A stretch of 64,000 nt of DNA, taken from NCBI RefSeq assembly GCF_021869535.1, contig NW_026262593.1:61216318-61280317 (forward strand), written 5' to 3'. The translations under genes and the position numbers were made by a program. The number at the start of each line of letters is the position of its first letter. Positions within the stretch are counted from its first letter, which is position 1. The notes below the pieces were generated by a model. It saw only the letters and a program-made list of their open reading frames with translations. It did no database searches and was not told the DNA's origin. Shown piece after piece: positions 32,215-45,298 of the stretch. Source of the stretch: Mytilus californianus (Eukaryota > Mollusca > Bivalvia > Mytilida > Mytilidae).

Positions 32215-35200
32215 GGTTGTAAAATGATTAATGAAGAAAGTGGATGATTTCAGGCTCCATGTAATACAATTATTATAAAGAATAAGTGACTGATTAAATA
32301 TTATATCGAATACAATTATCTACAAAAAGTTGTCGAATTTATTATAAAATATAGTCAAATAGTCAATAAAGAAAGTGGTCGATTAAAGGTGACATCTCAT
32401 AAAATTATTAAGAATAAGTGACCGATATAAGGTTACATCTAATACAATTATCTTTCACATGTGGTTGAATTTATTGATAAATATAATAAAATTAACGATT
32501 AAGAAGTGAACGATTTAAGGTTACATTTTATAAACAATTACCTTTAGAAATGTTCAAATTTAATGTAAAAATATCAGTTCAAAAAGTGGCAGATTTAAGG
32601 TCACATCTATTAAAATTATCTAGAAAAAGTGACCGCTTTAAGGTTACATATAATACAATTATCTTTTACAGGTGGTCGAATCTATTGAAAAATATCATAA
32701 AATTAGTAATTAAGAAATGACCGATTTAAGGTTATATTTTACATACAATTACCTATAAAAAATGTTCAAATTCAATGTAAAATTTTCAATTAAAAAAGTG
32801 GCACAGTGAAGGTTACATCTAAAAAAATTATATCTAAAAAGTGACCGATTTCAGGTCACATGTAATACAATTATCTAGAAAAAAAACGACTGATTAAAGG
32901 TCTCATGTAATACAAGTATCTTTCAAAAGTGACTGATTAAAGGTTATATCTCATAAAATTATCTATGAAAAGTATACGAATTGATTGCAAATTTAGTAAT
33001 TAAGAAAGAGGCCGATCTCACGATATATTAAATACAATTAGTAAGAATAAGTGACTGATTAAACGTTACATCTAATACAATTATCTGTAAAAAGTTGTCG
33101 AATTTGTTAATAAATATAGTCAAATAATCAATAAAGAAGTGAACCATTTAAGGTTACATCTAATACAATTATCTTTTACTTATTGTCGAATTTATTAAAA
33201 AAAAAAAATTAAATTAACAATTAAGAAGTGAACGATTTAAGGTTACATTTTATATACAATTACCTATAAAACAATGTTCAAATTTAATGTAAAATTATCA
33301 TTCAAATAGTGGCAGAGTTAGAGTTACCTGTAATAAAATTATCTAGAAAAAGTGAAGGATTTATGGTTACATCTAATGCAACTATCTAGAAAAGTTGACC
33401 GATTTAAGGTCATCTGTAATGCATTTATCTATAAAAAGTAGTCGAATTGATTGTAATATGATTATTGAAGAAAGTAGATGATTTCAGGTTACATGTAATA
33501 CAATTATTAAGAATAAGTGACTCATTAAATGTCACATCTGATACAACAATCTATAAAAAATTGTCGAATTTATTGTAAAATATAGTTAAATAATCAATAA
33601 AGAAAGTGGTCGATTTCAAGTGACATCTCCTAAAATTATCAACAAAAAAAAGTTACTGATTTAAGGTTACATCTTATACAATTATCTTTTACATGTGGTC
33701 GAATTTATTAAAAAAATACACAATAAATTGAACTATTAAAAAGTGAACGATTTAAGGTTACATTTTATATACAATAACCTATAAAAATGTTCAAGTTTAA
33801 AATTATCAATTCAGAAAGTGGCAGAGTTAAGGTTACCTCTAATAAAATTATCTAGAAAAAGTGAAAAATTTATGGTTACATCTGATACAATTATCTTTTA
33901 CATGTGGTCGAATCTATTGAAAAATATTATAGAATTAATAATTAAAAAGTGAACGATTTAAGGTTACATTTTATATACAATTACCTATAGAAAAATGTTG
34001 AAATTTAATGTAATATTATTATTTCAAAAAGTGGCAGAGTGAAGGTCACATCTAATAAAATTGTCTAGAAAAAGTGACCGATTTAAGGTCACATCTAATA
34101 CAATTATCTATAAAAAGAAGTCGAAATGATTAATGGAGGAATTGGCCGATTTCAGGATACATGTTATACAACTATTAAGAATAAGTAAATGATAAAATGA
34201 TACAACTTATACAATTATCTATAAAATGTCGAATTTATTATAAAATATAGTAAAATAATCAATAAAGAAAGTTGCCAATTTAAGGTGACATCTCATAAAA
34301 TAATCAAGAAAAAGTGACCAATTTTAATGAAAAAATATATAAATTTAACAATTAAGAAGTGAACGATTTAAGATTATATTTTATATACAATTACCTATCA
34401 AAATATTCAAATCTAATGTAAAATTATCAATTCAAAAAGTGACAGAGTTAAGGTTACCTCTTATAAATTTATCTAGAAAAAGTGACCGATTTAAGGTCAC
34501 ATCAAAATTGTATAATATAGTAAAATTATCAATAAAGAAAGTTGCCAAATTTGAGGTGACTTGTAATAAAATTATCTACAAATTCGACCGATTTAAGTTA
34601 CATCTAATACAATTATCTAGAAAATGTGACCGATTTAAGTTTTCAGCTTATACAATTATCTATAAAAAAAAAATGTTCAAATTTAATGTAAAATAATCAA
34701 ATCAAAAAGTGGCAGAGTTCAGGTTACCTCTAATAAAATTATCTAGAAAAAGTGACCGATTTAAGGTTACATCTAATACAATTATCTAGAAAAAAGTGAC
34801 CGCTGTAGGGTCACATCTAAATTGTATAATATAGTTAAATTGTCAATAAAGAAAATTGCCGATTTAAGGTGACATGTAATAAAATTATCTACAAATGTGA
34901 CAGATTTAAGTTACATCTAATACAACTATCCAGAAAATGTGACCGATTTAAGTTTACAGCTTATACATGTGGTCGATTTTTTTGAAAAATATGATAAACT
35001 TAACAATTAACAAGTGATCGATTTAAGGTTACATTTTATATACAATTACCTATCAAAAATGTTCAAATTTAATGTAATATTATTAATTCAAAAAGTGGCA
35101 GAGTGAAGGTCACATCTACGAAAATTATCTAGAAAAAGTGACCGATTTAAGGTCACATCTAATACAATATCTAGAAAAAAGTGACAGATTTAGGGTCACA

Positions 35201-38200
35201 TCTAAATTGTATAATAAAGTTAAATTATCAATAAAGAAAATTGCCGATTTAAGGTTACATGTCATAAAATTATCTACAAATGTGACTAATTTAAGTTACA
35301 TCTAATACAATAATCTAGTAAATGTGACCGATTTAAGTTTACAGCGTATACAATTATCTATTAAAAGTTGTCGAATTTATTATAAAATACAGTCAAATTA
35401 TCAATAAAGAAAGTGTTCGATTTAGGGTGACATCTAATACAATTATATTTTACATGTGGTCAAATTTATTGAAAAAAATAATAAAATTAACAAGTAAGAA
35501 GTGAACGAATAAAGGTTACATTTTATATACAATTACCTATAACAAATGTTCAAATTTAAAGTAAAATTATCAATTCAAAAAGTTTCAGAGTTAAGGTTAC
35601 ATCTAATAAAATTATCTAGGAAAAGTGACCGCTTTAAGGTTACATATAATACAATTATCTTTTACAGGTGGTCGAATCTATTGAAAAATATCATAAAATT
35701 AGTAATTAAGAAATGACCGATTTAAGGTTATATTTTACATACAATTACCTATAAAAAATGTTCAAATTCAATGTAAAATTTTCAATTCATAAAGTGGCAC
35801 AGTGAAGGTTACATCTAAAAAAATTATATCTAAAAAGTGACCGATTTCAGGTCACATGTAATACAATTATCTAGAAAAAAAACGACTGATTAAAGGTCTC
35901 ATGTAATACAAGTATCTTTCAAAAGTGACTGATTAAAGGTTATATCTCATAAAATTATCTATGAAAAGTATCCGAATTGATTGCAAATTTAGTAATTAAG
36001 AAAGAGGCCGATCTCACGATATATTAAATACAATTAGTAAGAATAAGTGACTGATTAAACGTTACATCTAATACAATTATCTGTAAAAAGTTGTCGAATT
36101 TGTTAATAAATATAGTCAAATAATCAATAAAGAAGTGAACCATTTAAGGTTACATCTAATACAATTATCTTTTACTTATTGTCGAATTTATTAAAAAAAA
36201 AAATTAAATTAACAATTAAGAAGTGAACGATTTAAGGTTACATTTTATATACAATTACCTATAAAACAATGTTCAAATTTAATGTAAAATTATCATTCAA
36301 ATAGTGGCAGAGTTAGAGTTACCTGTAATAAAATTATCTAGAAAAAGTGAAGGATTTATGGTTACATCTAATGCAACTATCTAGAAAAGTTGACCGATTT
36401 AAGGTCATCTGTAATGCATTTATCTATAAAAAGTAGTCGAATTGATTGTAATATGATTATTGAAGAAAGTAGATGATTTCAGGTTACATGTAATACAATT
36501 ATTAAGAATAAGTGACTCATTAAATGTCACATCTGATACAACAATCTATAAAAAATTGTCGAATTTATTGTAAAATATAGTTAAATAATCAATAAAGAAA
36601 GTGGTCGATTTCAAGTGACATCTCCTAAAATTATCAACAAAAAAAAGTTACTGATTTAAGGTTACATCTTATACAATTATCTTTTACATGTGGTCGAATT
36701 TATTAAAAAAATACACAATAAATTGAACTATTAAAAAGTGAACGATTTAAGGTTACATTTTATATACAATAACCTATAAAAATGTTCAAGTTTAAAATTA
36801 TCAATTCAGAAAGTGGCAGAGTTAAGGTTACCTCTAATAAAATTATCTAGAAAAAGTGAAAAATTTATGGTTACATCTGATACAATTATCTTTTACATGT
36901 GGTCGAATCTATTGAAAAATATTATAGAATTAATAATTAAAAAGTGAACGATTTAAGGTTACATTTTATATACAATTACCTACAGAAAAATGTTGAAATT
37001 TAATGTAATATTATTATTTCAAAAAGTGGCAGAGTGAAGGTCACATCTAATAAAATTGTCTAGAAAAAGTGACCGATTTAAGGTCACATCTAATACAATT
37101 ATCTATAAAAAGAAGTCGAAATGATTAATGGAGGAATTGGCCGATTTCAGGATACATGTTATACAACTATTAAGAATAAGTAAATGATAAAATGATACAA
37201 CTTATACAATTATCTATAAAATGTCGAATTTATTATAAAATATAGTAAAATAATCAATAAAGAAAGTTGCCAATTTAAGGTGACATCTCATAAAATAATC
37301 AAGAAAAAGTGACCAATTTTAATGAAAAAATATATAAATTTAACAATTAAGAAGTGAACGATTTAAGATTATATTTTATATACAATTACCTATCAAAATA
37401 TTCAAATCTAATGTAAAATTATCAATTCAAAAAGTGACAGAGTTAAGGTTACCTCTTATAAATTTATCTAGAAAAAGTGACCGATTTAAGGTCACATCAA
37501 AATTGTATAATATAGTAAAATTATCAATAAAGAAAGTTGCCAAATTTGAGGTGACTTGTAATAAAATTATCTACAAATTCGACCGATTTAAGTTACATCT
37601 AATACAATTATCTAGAAAATGTGACCGATTTAAGTTTTCAGCTTATACAATTATCTATAAAAAAAAAATGTTCAAATTTAATGTAAAATAATCAAATCAA
37701 AAAGTGGCAGAGTTCAGGTTACCTCTAATAAAATTATCTAGAAAAAGTGACCGATTTAAGGTTACATCTAATACAATTATCTAGAAAAAAGTGACCGCTG
37801 TAGGGTCACATCTAAATTGTATAATATAGTTAAATTGTCAATAAAGAAAATTGCCGATTTAAGGTGACATGTAATAAAATTATCTACAAATGTGACTGAT
37901 TTAAGTTACATCTAATACAACTATCCAGAAAATGTGACCGATTTAAGTTTACAGCTTATACATGTGGTCGATTTTTTTGACAAATATGATAAACTTAACA
38001 ATTAACAAGTGATCGATTTAAGGTTACATTTTATATACAATTACCTATCAAAAATGTTCAAATTTAATGTAATATTATTAATTCAAAAAGTGGCAGAGTG
38101 AAGGTCACATCTACGAAAATTATCTAGAAAAAGTGACCGATTTAAGGTCACATCTAATACAATATCTAGAAAAAAGTGACAGATTTAGGGTCACATCTAA

Positions 38201-38651
38201 ATTGTATAATAAAGTTAAATTATCAATAAAGAAAATTGCCGATTTAAGGTTACATGTCATAAAATTATCTACAAATGTGACTAATTTAAGTTACATCTAA
38301 TACAATAATCTAGTAAATGTGACCGATTTAAGTTTACAGCTTATACAATTATCTATTAAAAGTTGTCGAATTTATTATAAAATACAGTCAAATTATCAAT
38401 AAAGAAAGTGGTCGATTTAGGGTGACATCTAATACAATTATATTTTACATGTGGTCAAATTTATTGAAAAAAATAATAAAATTAACAAGTAAGAAGTGAA
38501 CGAATAAAGGTTACATTTTATATACAATTACCTATAACAAATGTTCAAATTTAAAGTAAAATTATCAATTCAAAAAGTTTCAGAGTTAAGGTTACATCTA
38601 ATAAAATTATCTAGAAAAAGTAACCAATTTAATGTCACACCTAATACAATT
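32215..38651 (+). repeat. Satellite block 3
   Basis: The same ~43 bp family in the same orientation. Most of it is a 2,995 bp unit present twice in direct tandem, listed separately. The 85-codon frames at 34439 and 37434 are identical because they lie in the two copies. They read successive monomers (DRFKxxxxxIIYK) and are not genes. Confidence 0.93.
32626..38615 (+). repeat. Two near-identical 2,995 bp tandem copies
   Basis: Copy 1 is about 32626-35620 and copy 2 about 35621-38615. GTGACCGCTTTAAGGTTACA lies at 32629 and 35624, and other landmarks keep the same 2,995 bp offset. Only a few substitutions are seen, for example GTGACAGATTT against GTGACTGATTT. The breakpoint lies in the CTAGAAAAAGT part of a monomer, consistent with unequal exchange. 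Confidence 0.92.
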
Positions 38652-39243
38652 ATCCATAAGAAATATTCGAAAAAAGTAAAATCACAAAAATACTGAACTC
38701 AGAGGAAAATTAAAAAATGAAAGTCCCTAATCAAATGGCAAAATCAAAAGCTCAAACACATCAAACGAATGAATGACAAATGTAATATTCCTGACTTGGT
38801 ACAGGCATTGGTGGATTAAACCTGGTTTTTAAGCTAGCTAAATGTCTTACTTGTATGACAGTCGCATCTAATTCCATTATATTGACAACGATGCGTGAAT
38901 AAAACAGACATAATAGTTAAAAATGTCAAAAATAGGTGTAAACAGTCAACATTGTGCTATAATCTTAATCACTATAAAAACAAACAAATATGTAACAAAG
39001 AAATACAAAAAGGCATATAGACAAAGCATATTAGCAAAAATGAAAGACAAGAATACAAAAAATGTTTTACAATAGCACAATAACGGGATGTATAAGTACA
39101 GAGCCACGTCATATGTATCAAAGAAACACAAAAAGGAATATAGACAAAGCACATTAGCAAAAATGAATGACAAGAATACGAGAATTTTGATAGAACAATA
39201 ACACAATGACGGGATGTATGAGTACAAAGTCACGTCAAATGGA
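38652..39243 (+). repeat. R block, copy 4, left part
   Basis: It begins CCATAAGAAATATTCGAAAA directly after a satellite monomer, without a palindrome arm. It lacks ~16 bp (TTCCTATGTAGAAAAT) present in copy 2 and contains the ~120 bp internal direct repeat (about 38996 and 39118). It stops at TCAAATGGATA, where the 8.24 kb element has entered, and resumes at 47485. The minus-strand frame of 130 codons at 38946-39338 is a reading of this repeat. Confidence 0.92.
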
Positions 39244-39270
39244 TACAGTCCTTGGATGGTGTAAACTTCC

Positions 39271-39395
39271 CACTTACACCATACACCATTACACCATACA
39301 CCTTGTGCAATTACACCATACACGTTACACCTTTGCACCTTACACCTTATACATTACACCATACACCATTCCCCATTCTATCTACACGATCCGAA
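39271..39395 (+). repeat. Subterminal ACACCAT repeat, left
   Basis: Directly inside the left TIR, about ten degenerate copies of TTACACCATACACC follow each other (for example CATTACACCATACACCTTG and CCTTACACCTTATACATTA). The array stops at CTACACGATCCG. The overlapping short plus-strand frames only read this repeat. Confidence 0.88.
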
Positions 39396-39869
39396 ATTAC
39401 CCATTATGCAATTAAATTTCAAAGAAAGCGTGCGACTACAAAATTATTTATTTGTTTTAAAAAACGAATTTGATCACAATATTGTAAATTAATGTATAAA
39501 ATTTAAACCTCCGTGGTCATGCTTATGATGGTTATAAAACAGTACAGATTAAATATATATACATGTATTTGTAAATGAAGTACGCATAAAACTTTGCTTG
39601 TAATGCAAACTTTATCCGCGATCTGCCTATCTATAAATTAAAAACGATATTGGTTACAATGCTATTATTATCGGTTTTAAAATGTAGCGTGAATCTTATA
39701 AACTTGGTTTTCAGATAAAATCGACAAACAATGCCAAAAACGAATAGTATTTAGATCATATAAAATAATCATGATAAATGAAAGCAATATTGGTGTACAG
39801 TTAATCATGCTTATGGCCAGCGCATTATTAATAATATTTCTTTTTCTGCACCAACCAACAGTGCAAGTA
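39396..39869. other. Unique AT-rich sequence inside the 8.24 kb element
   Basis: No gene and no repeat was recognised. The minus-strand 65-codon frame at 39677-39874 has no support. Confidence 0.4.
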
Positions 39870-42800
39870 TGCATGTCCTTTTTTTATTCAAATAATTGAA
39901 TCATCACAAAAAAATCAGTAGTTTTCACATATCAGACTCGCGTCTCCATTCTAACATTTTTTTTTATACTGTCTCAGGAACATATACATATTATCTGTAG
40001 TTTTGATACTTCAGGCTAGAGTCATATATACACATATGTGTATATCATATGTCTCTGTTCAGGCTGACTGGTACATGTACAACAAAATTATTTTAACGCA
40101 TCAAACAAAACTGACCATATTTGCACTTAATTATAAAATTGAGAATGGAAATTGGGAATGTGTCAATCTCTTATTTTACATAGGGTTAAAAAATTTGGAA
40201 ATATTTTTGTCCTCTTTTTTATTAAAAATATTCTCTCGCAACAAAATTTCAGTACTTTTGATACCTCAGGCTGACTCATATAACAAAATTATTTTAATGC
40301 ATCAACCAAAACTGACCAATATTTTCACTTTATTATGTAAATATATAGCCGCATAGTAAATCAACAATAGTTTGATGTTAGGATGGATTGTATAATACAA
40401 ATGACAGCAACATTGCAATACAACATGTACAATGACAACAAAAATTTGTCCCCATCAATCTAGATTGCCAGCATGTCCTCTTTTTATTCAAAATATTGTC
40501 TCGCAACAAAATTTCAGTAGTTTTGAAACCTAAGGCTGACTAGTATAACAAAATTATTTTAACGAATCAACCAAAACTGACCATATTTGCACTTTATTAT
40601 GTAAATCTATATAGCTGCATAGTAAATCAACAATATTTTGATGTCAGAATGGATTGCATTATACAAATGACAGCAACATTGCAACACAATGACAACAAAA
40701 ATTTGTCCCCATCAATCTAGATTGCCAGCATGTCCTCTTTTTGTTCAAAATGTTGTCTCGCAAGAAAATTTCAGATGTTTTGATACCTCAGGATGACTCA
40801 TATAACAAAATTATTTTAACTCATCAACCAAAACTGACCATATTTGCACTTTATATAGTAAATCAACAATATTTTGATTTTAGGATGGATTGTACAATAC
40901 AAATGACAGCAACATTGCAATACAACATGTACAATGACAACAAAAATTTGTCCCCATGAATCTAGATTGCCAGCATGTCCTCTTTTATTCAAAATATTGT
41001 CTCGCAACAAAATTTCAGTAGTATTGAAACCTAAGGCTGACTAGTATAACAAAATTATTTTAATGCATCAACCATAACTGACCATATTTTCACTTTATTA
41101 TGTAAATATATAGCCGCATAGTAAATCAACAATAGTTTGATGTTAGGATGGATTGTATAATACAAATGACAGCAACATTACAATACAACATGTACAATGA
41201 CAACAAAAATTTGTCCCCATCAATCTAGATTGCCAGCATGTCCTCTTTTTGTTCAAAATATTGTCTCGCAAGAAAATTTCAGATGTTTTGATACCTCAGG
41301 ATGACTCATATAACAAAATTATTTTAAAGCATCAACCAAAACTGACCATATTTGCACTTAATTATGAATAACTATGCCACATAGTAAATCAGCTATATTC
41401 TATTGTCAGAATGGATTGTAAAATAGAAATGACAGCAACATTGCATCCCAATGACAACAAAAATTTGTCCCAATCAATCTAGATAGCCATTATATCCTCT
41501 TTTTATTCAAAATATTGTCTCGCAAGAAAATTTCAGATGTTTTGATACCTCAGGCTGACTCATATAACAAAATGATTTTAAAGCATCAATCAAAACTGAC
41601 CATATTTGCACTTTATTATGTAAATCTATATAGCCGCATAGTAAATCAACAATATTTTGTGTAAGAATGGATGGTATAATACAAATGACAGCAACATTGC
41701 AATACAACATGTACAAAGACAACAAAAATTTGTCCCCATCAATCTAGATTGCCAGCATGTCCTCTTTTTATTCAAAATATTGTCTCGCAACAAAATTTCT
41801 GTAGTTTTGAAACCTAAGACTGACTAGTATAACAAAATTATTTTAACGAATCAACCAAAGCTGACCATATTTGCACTTAATTATGTAAATCTATATAGCC
41901 GCATAGTAAATCAACAATATTTTGATGTCAGAATGGATTGCAGTATACAAATGACAGCAATATTGCAACACATGGACAACAAAAATTTGTCCCCATCAAT
42001 CTAGATTTCCAGCATGTCCTCTTTTTGTTCAATATATTGTCTCGCAACAAAATTTCAGTAATTTTGATACCTCAGGATGACTCATATAAGAAAAATTTTT
42101 TAACGCATCAACCAAAACTGACCATATTTGCACTTAATTATGTATAGCTATGCCACATAGTAAATCAGCTATATTCTATTGTCAGAATGGATTGTAAAAT
42201 AGAAATGACAGCAACATTGCAACACAATGACAACAAAAATTTGTCCCAATGAATCTAGATAGCCATTATATCCTCTTTTTATTCAAAATATTGTCTCGCA
42301 AGAAAATTTCAGATGTTTTGATACCTCAGGCTGAATCATATGACAAAATGATTTGAAAGCATCAACCAAAACTGACCATATTTGCACTTTATTATGTAAA
42401 TCTATATAGCCGCATAGTAAATCAGCAATATTTTGATGTCAGGATGGATTGTATACATGTAATACAAATGACAGCAACATTGCAATACAATGACAACAAA
42501 AATTTGTCCCCATCAATCAAGATAGCCAGCATGTCCTCTTTTTATTCAAAATATTGTCTCGCAACAAAACTTCAATAGTTTTGATACCTCAGGCTGGCTT
42601 GTATAACAAAATTATTTTAAAGCATTAACCAAAACTGACCATATTTGCACTTTTAATATTATGTATATCTATATAGCCACATAGTAAATCAGCTATATTT
42701 TATTGTCAGAATGGATTGTTTAATACAAATGACAGCAACATTGCAACACAATGACAACAAAAATTATACCCGTCAATCTAGATTGCCAGCATGTCCTCTT

Positions 42801-44030
42801 CTTATTCAAAATAGTGTCTCGCAACAAAATTTCAGTAATTTTTATACCTCAGGCTGACTAGTATAACAAAATTATTTTAACGCATCAACAAAAACTGACC
42901 ATTTTTGCACTTGATTATGTTTATCTATATAGCCACATAGTACATCAGCAATATATTGATGTCAGGATGGATTGTATAATACAAATGACAGCAACAGTGC
43001 AAAACAATGCCAACAAAAATTTGTCCCCATCAATCAAGATAGCCAGCATGTCCTCTTTTTATTCAGAATATTGTCTCGCAAGAAAATTTCAGTAGTTTTG
43101 ATACCTCATGCTGACTTGTATAACAAAATTATTTTAAAGCATAAACCAAAACTGACCATATTTTAACTTTTAATATTATGTATATATATGTATAGGCACA
43201 TAGTAAATCAACTATATTTTATTGTCAGAATGGATTGTATAATACAAATGACAGCATCATTGCAACACAATGACAACAGAAATTATCCCCATCAATCTAG
43301 ATTGCCAGCATGTCCTCTTCTTATTCAAAATATTGTGTCGCAAAAAAATTCAGTAATTTTGATACCTAAGGCTGACTAGTATAACAAAATTATTTAAACG
43401 CATCAACAAAAACTGATCATATTTGCACTTTATTATGTATATCTATATAGCCACATAGTAAATCAGCAATATCTTGATGTCAGGATGGATTGTATAATAC
43501 AAATGACAGCAACATTGCAATACAATGACAACAAAAATTTGTCCCCATCAAACTAGATAGCCAGCATGTCCTCTTTTTATTCAAAATATTGTCTCGCAAG
43601 ATAATTTTAGTTGTTTTGATACCTCATGCTGACTAGTATAACAAAAGTATTTTAAAGCATCAACCAAAACTGACCATATTTGCACTTTTTTTATGTAAAT
43701 CTATATAGCCGCATAGTAAATCAGCAATATTTTGATGTCAGGATGGATTGTATAATACAAATGACAGCAACATTGCAATACAATGAAAACAAAAGTTTGT
43801 CCCAATCAATCTAGATAGCTAGCATGTCCTCTTTTTTTTCAAAATATTGTCTTGCAACAAAATTTCAATAATTTTAATACCTCAGGCTGACTCGTATCAC
43901 AAAATTATTCAACAGAATCAAACAAAACTGACCATATTTGCACTTAATTATGTAAATATATATAGCCGCATTATAATGCAATAATATTTTGATGTTAGGA
44001 TGGCTTATATTTAAATACATACTGACATTT
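39870..44030 (+). repeat. ~258 bp satellite, about 15 copies
   Basis: The landmark TTGTCTCGCAA(C/G)AAAATTTC recurs at about 40233, 40499, 40756, 41003, 41265, 41519, 41787, 42041, 42296, 42558, 42829, 43076, 43337, 43595 and 43851, a mean spacing of ~258 bp. Each unit has AACCAAAACTGACCATATTT, ATATAGCCGCATAGTAAATC, AAATGACAGCAACATTGCAA and CTAGATTGCCAGCATGTCCT. Some units carry an extra ACATGTAC. The first units (from 39870) and the last are most diverged, as expected at array edges. Short frames within it are satellite readings. Confidence 0.95.
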
Positions 44031-44407
44031 GACAGAAATATTGGAAAACAATGACTACAAAATCTTGTCCGTTTTAATTAAGAATGACAGCATTTCATCT
44101 CCCTATTCGTAATATAAAACTATCACTTAAGTCAGTATCAGTACCTAAATTTCCCACTTCTGAATATGGATGGGTACGTCACAGATTCCTTTTGGGCTAT
44201 TGTGTGATGGGTTGGTCCGCGCATAAATTAGTCGTGCTTGCTGAGGTGTGATGATTTAAACTCAGTAGTTCAGGATGGTGAGTATAATAAAACTATTCCA
44301 CCACATCATCCAACACTGTGACTGACATGACAGATTTCATTTTTACTTTATAATGAAAAGTATGAGAAGTTCTCTTCTAGGAAAAGTATACTGTTAGTAT
44401 ATTATGT
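44031..44407. other. No recognisable gene
   Basis: This is unique sequence right of the 258 bp array, including TGTGATGGGTTGGTCCGCGC. No frame or repeat is supported. Confidence 0.35.
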
Positions 44408-44467
44408 CGGTTGGTTGATTTTGTTGGTGGCTAAATACCAAGTGGCAAATATTTCATTCCTGTTCAC
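44408..44467 (-). mobile_element. Degenerate remnant of the ~420 bp SINE 3' end
   Basis: GGTTGGTTGATTTTGTTGGT, then AAGTGGCAAATATTTCATTC and CTGTTCACA match the reverse complement of the SINE 3' end (TTGTTGGTTG ... CAGTGGCAAATATTTCATGC) with several changes. The rest of the element is gone. Confidence 0.6.
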
Positions 44468-44638
44468 ATAAGTATATTTTTTTCGGACGTTCAAGATATC
44501 ATTTATAATCCGTAAAAACAAATCTAACGAAATAGACGAGATTGTTCATAATTATACAACACCTTATGTGCAATAACACTGTACAATTTTCCTTCGAACA
44601 TTTTTTGGAACACAGAATCGTAAATCCAAGACAAACAA

Positions 44639-45267
44639 CAGGTTGGGCTCAAGTCAGGAAAAGTGGGGTATTCCCTGTTTTCAGGGATCACCCCAGTTTT
44701 CTGGTGTTAAAAAACCCCAGTTTACAGGGACTTCCTTTTTCTATTTCAATTGATGGCATGAAATTTCCAAAGCGCATGTTTTATCTATATCCGTAGTATT
44801 TGTAAATACTTTAAATATTTCAGGAACAACAAAACATGAATAAGTGAAGCCTTGTTTTTTCTAGAACTCAAAAACATACAATTCCTTTGTTTAGAAATCA
44901 GTTGATCAAGCTGCATGCTCCAGGTGTAACTGATCATAACTGAATTATGTTCACTTCTATTGAAAATTTCTATTCATTGACTTTAAATGCCTAAGTGATT
45001 AACTTATCTTTTTGTCTTCTCATAATTGATGATCAAGGTATGAATTGGTGAACAAAGAAATTGTTTTGTTGTGAGTTGAGCATCAAATAAGACTTGAAAT
45101 TAGCTTGATTTTTGAACTTATAAAAACACTTGCTATCATATAACAATGTTATCACATGTAGAAGGTGCGCCTTTGTAGGTTTCATACCATAAATTGACAA
45201 GGAAAAAGAAGTCCCGGTTTACTGGAAACAGGGAATACCCCACTTTTCATGACTTGAGCCCAACCTG
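44639..45267. mobile_element. 0.63 kb non-coding element with long inverted ends
   Basis: The left end CAGGTTGGGCTCAAGTCAGG (44639) continues AAAAGTGGGGTATTCCCTG. The right end to 45267 is its reverse complement (CAGGGAATACCCCACTTTTC, ATGACTTGAGCCCAACCTG). Similarity extends over about 65 bp, with ~35 extra bp in the left arm containing CACCCCAGTTTTCTGGTG. No clean target duplication is seen. The 84-codon plus frame at 44542-44796 crosses the border and is not a gene. I take it as a MITE-like element; the CAGG start would suit hAT, but that is a guess. Confidence 0.65.
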
Positions 45268-45298
45268 AACAAAGGTGAATTACGATGAAATATATATA

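Noticed and set aside
34439-37691. Identical 85-codon frames at 34439 and 37434 that could look like a duplicated gene
   Set aside because: Both lie in the 43 bp satellite and in the two copies of the 2,995 bp duplication. The peptide is a run of monomer translations.
38946-39338. Minus-strand 130-codon hydrophobic frame with Cys and Tyr, membrane-protein-like
   Set aside because: It reads through the R block internal repeat into the ACACCAT array across the insertion junction of the 8.24 kb element, and the other R copies do not keep it open.
40003-43379. Several 63-117 codon frames between 40 and 43.4 kb
   Set aside because: All lie in the 258 bp satellite and repeat the same peptide pieces (IPQADSYNKIIL, HQPKLTIFAL) at monomer spacing with frameshifts.
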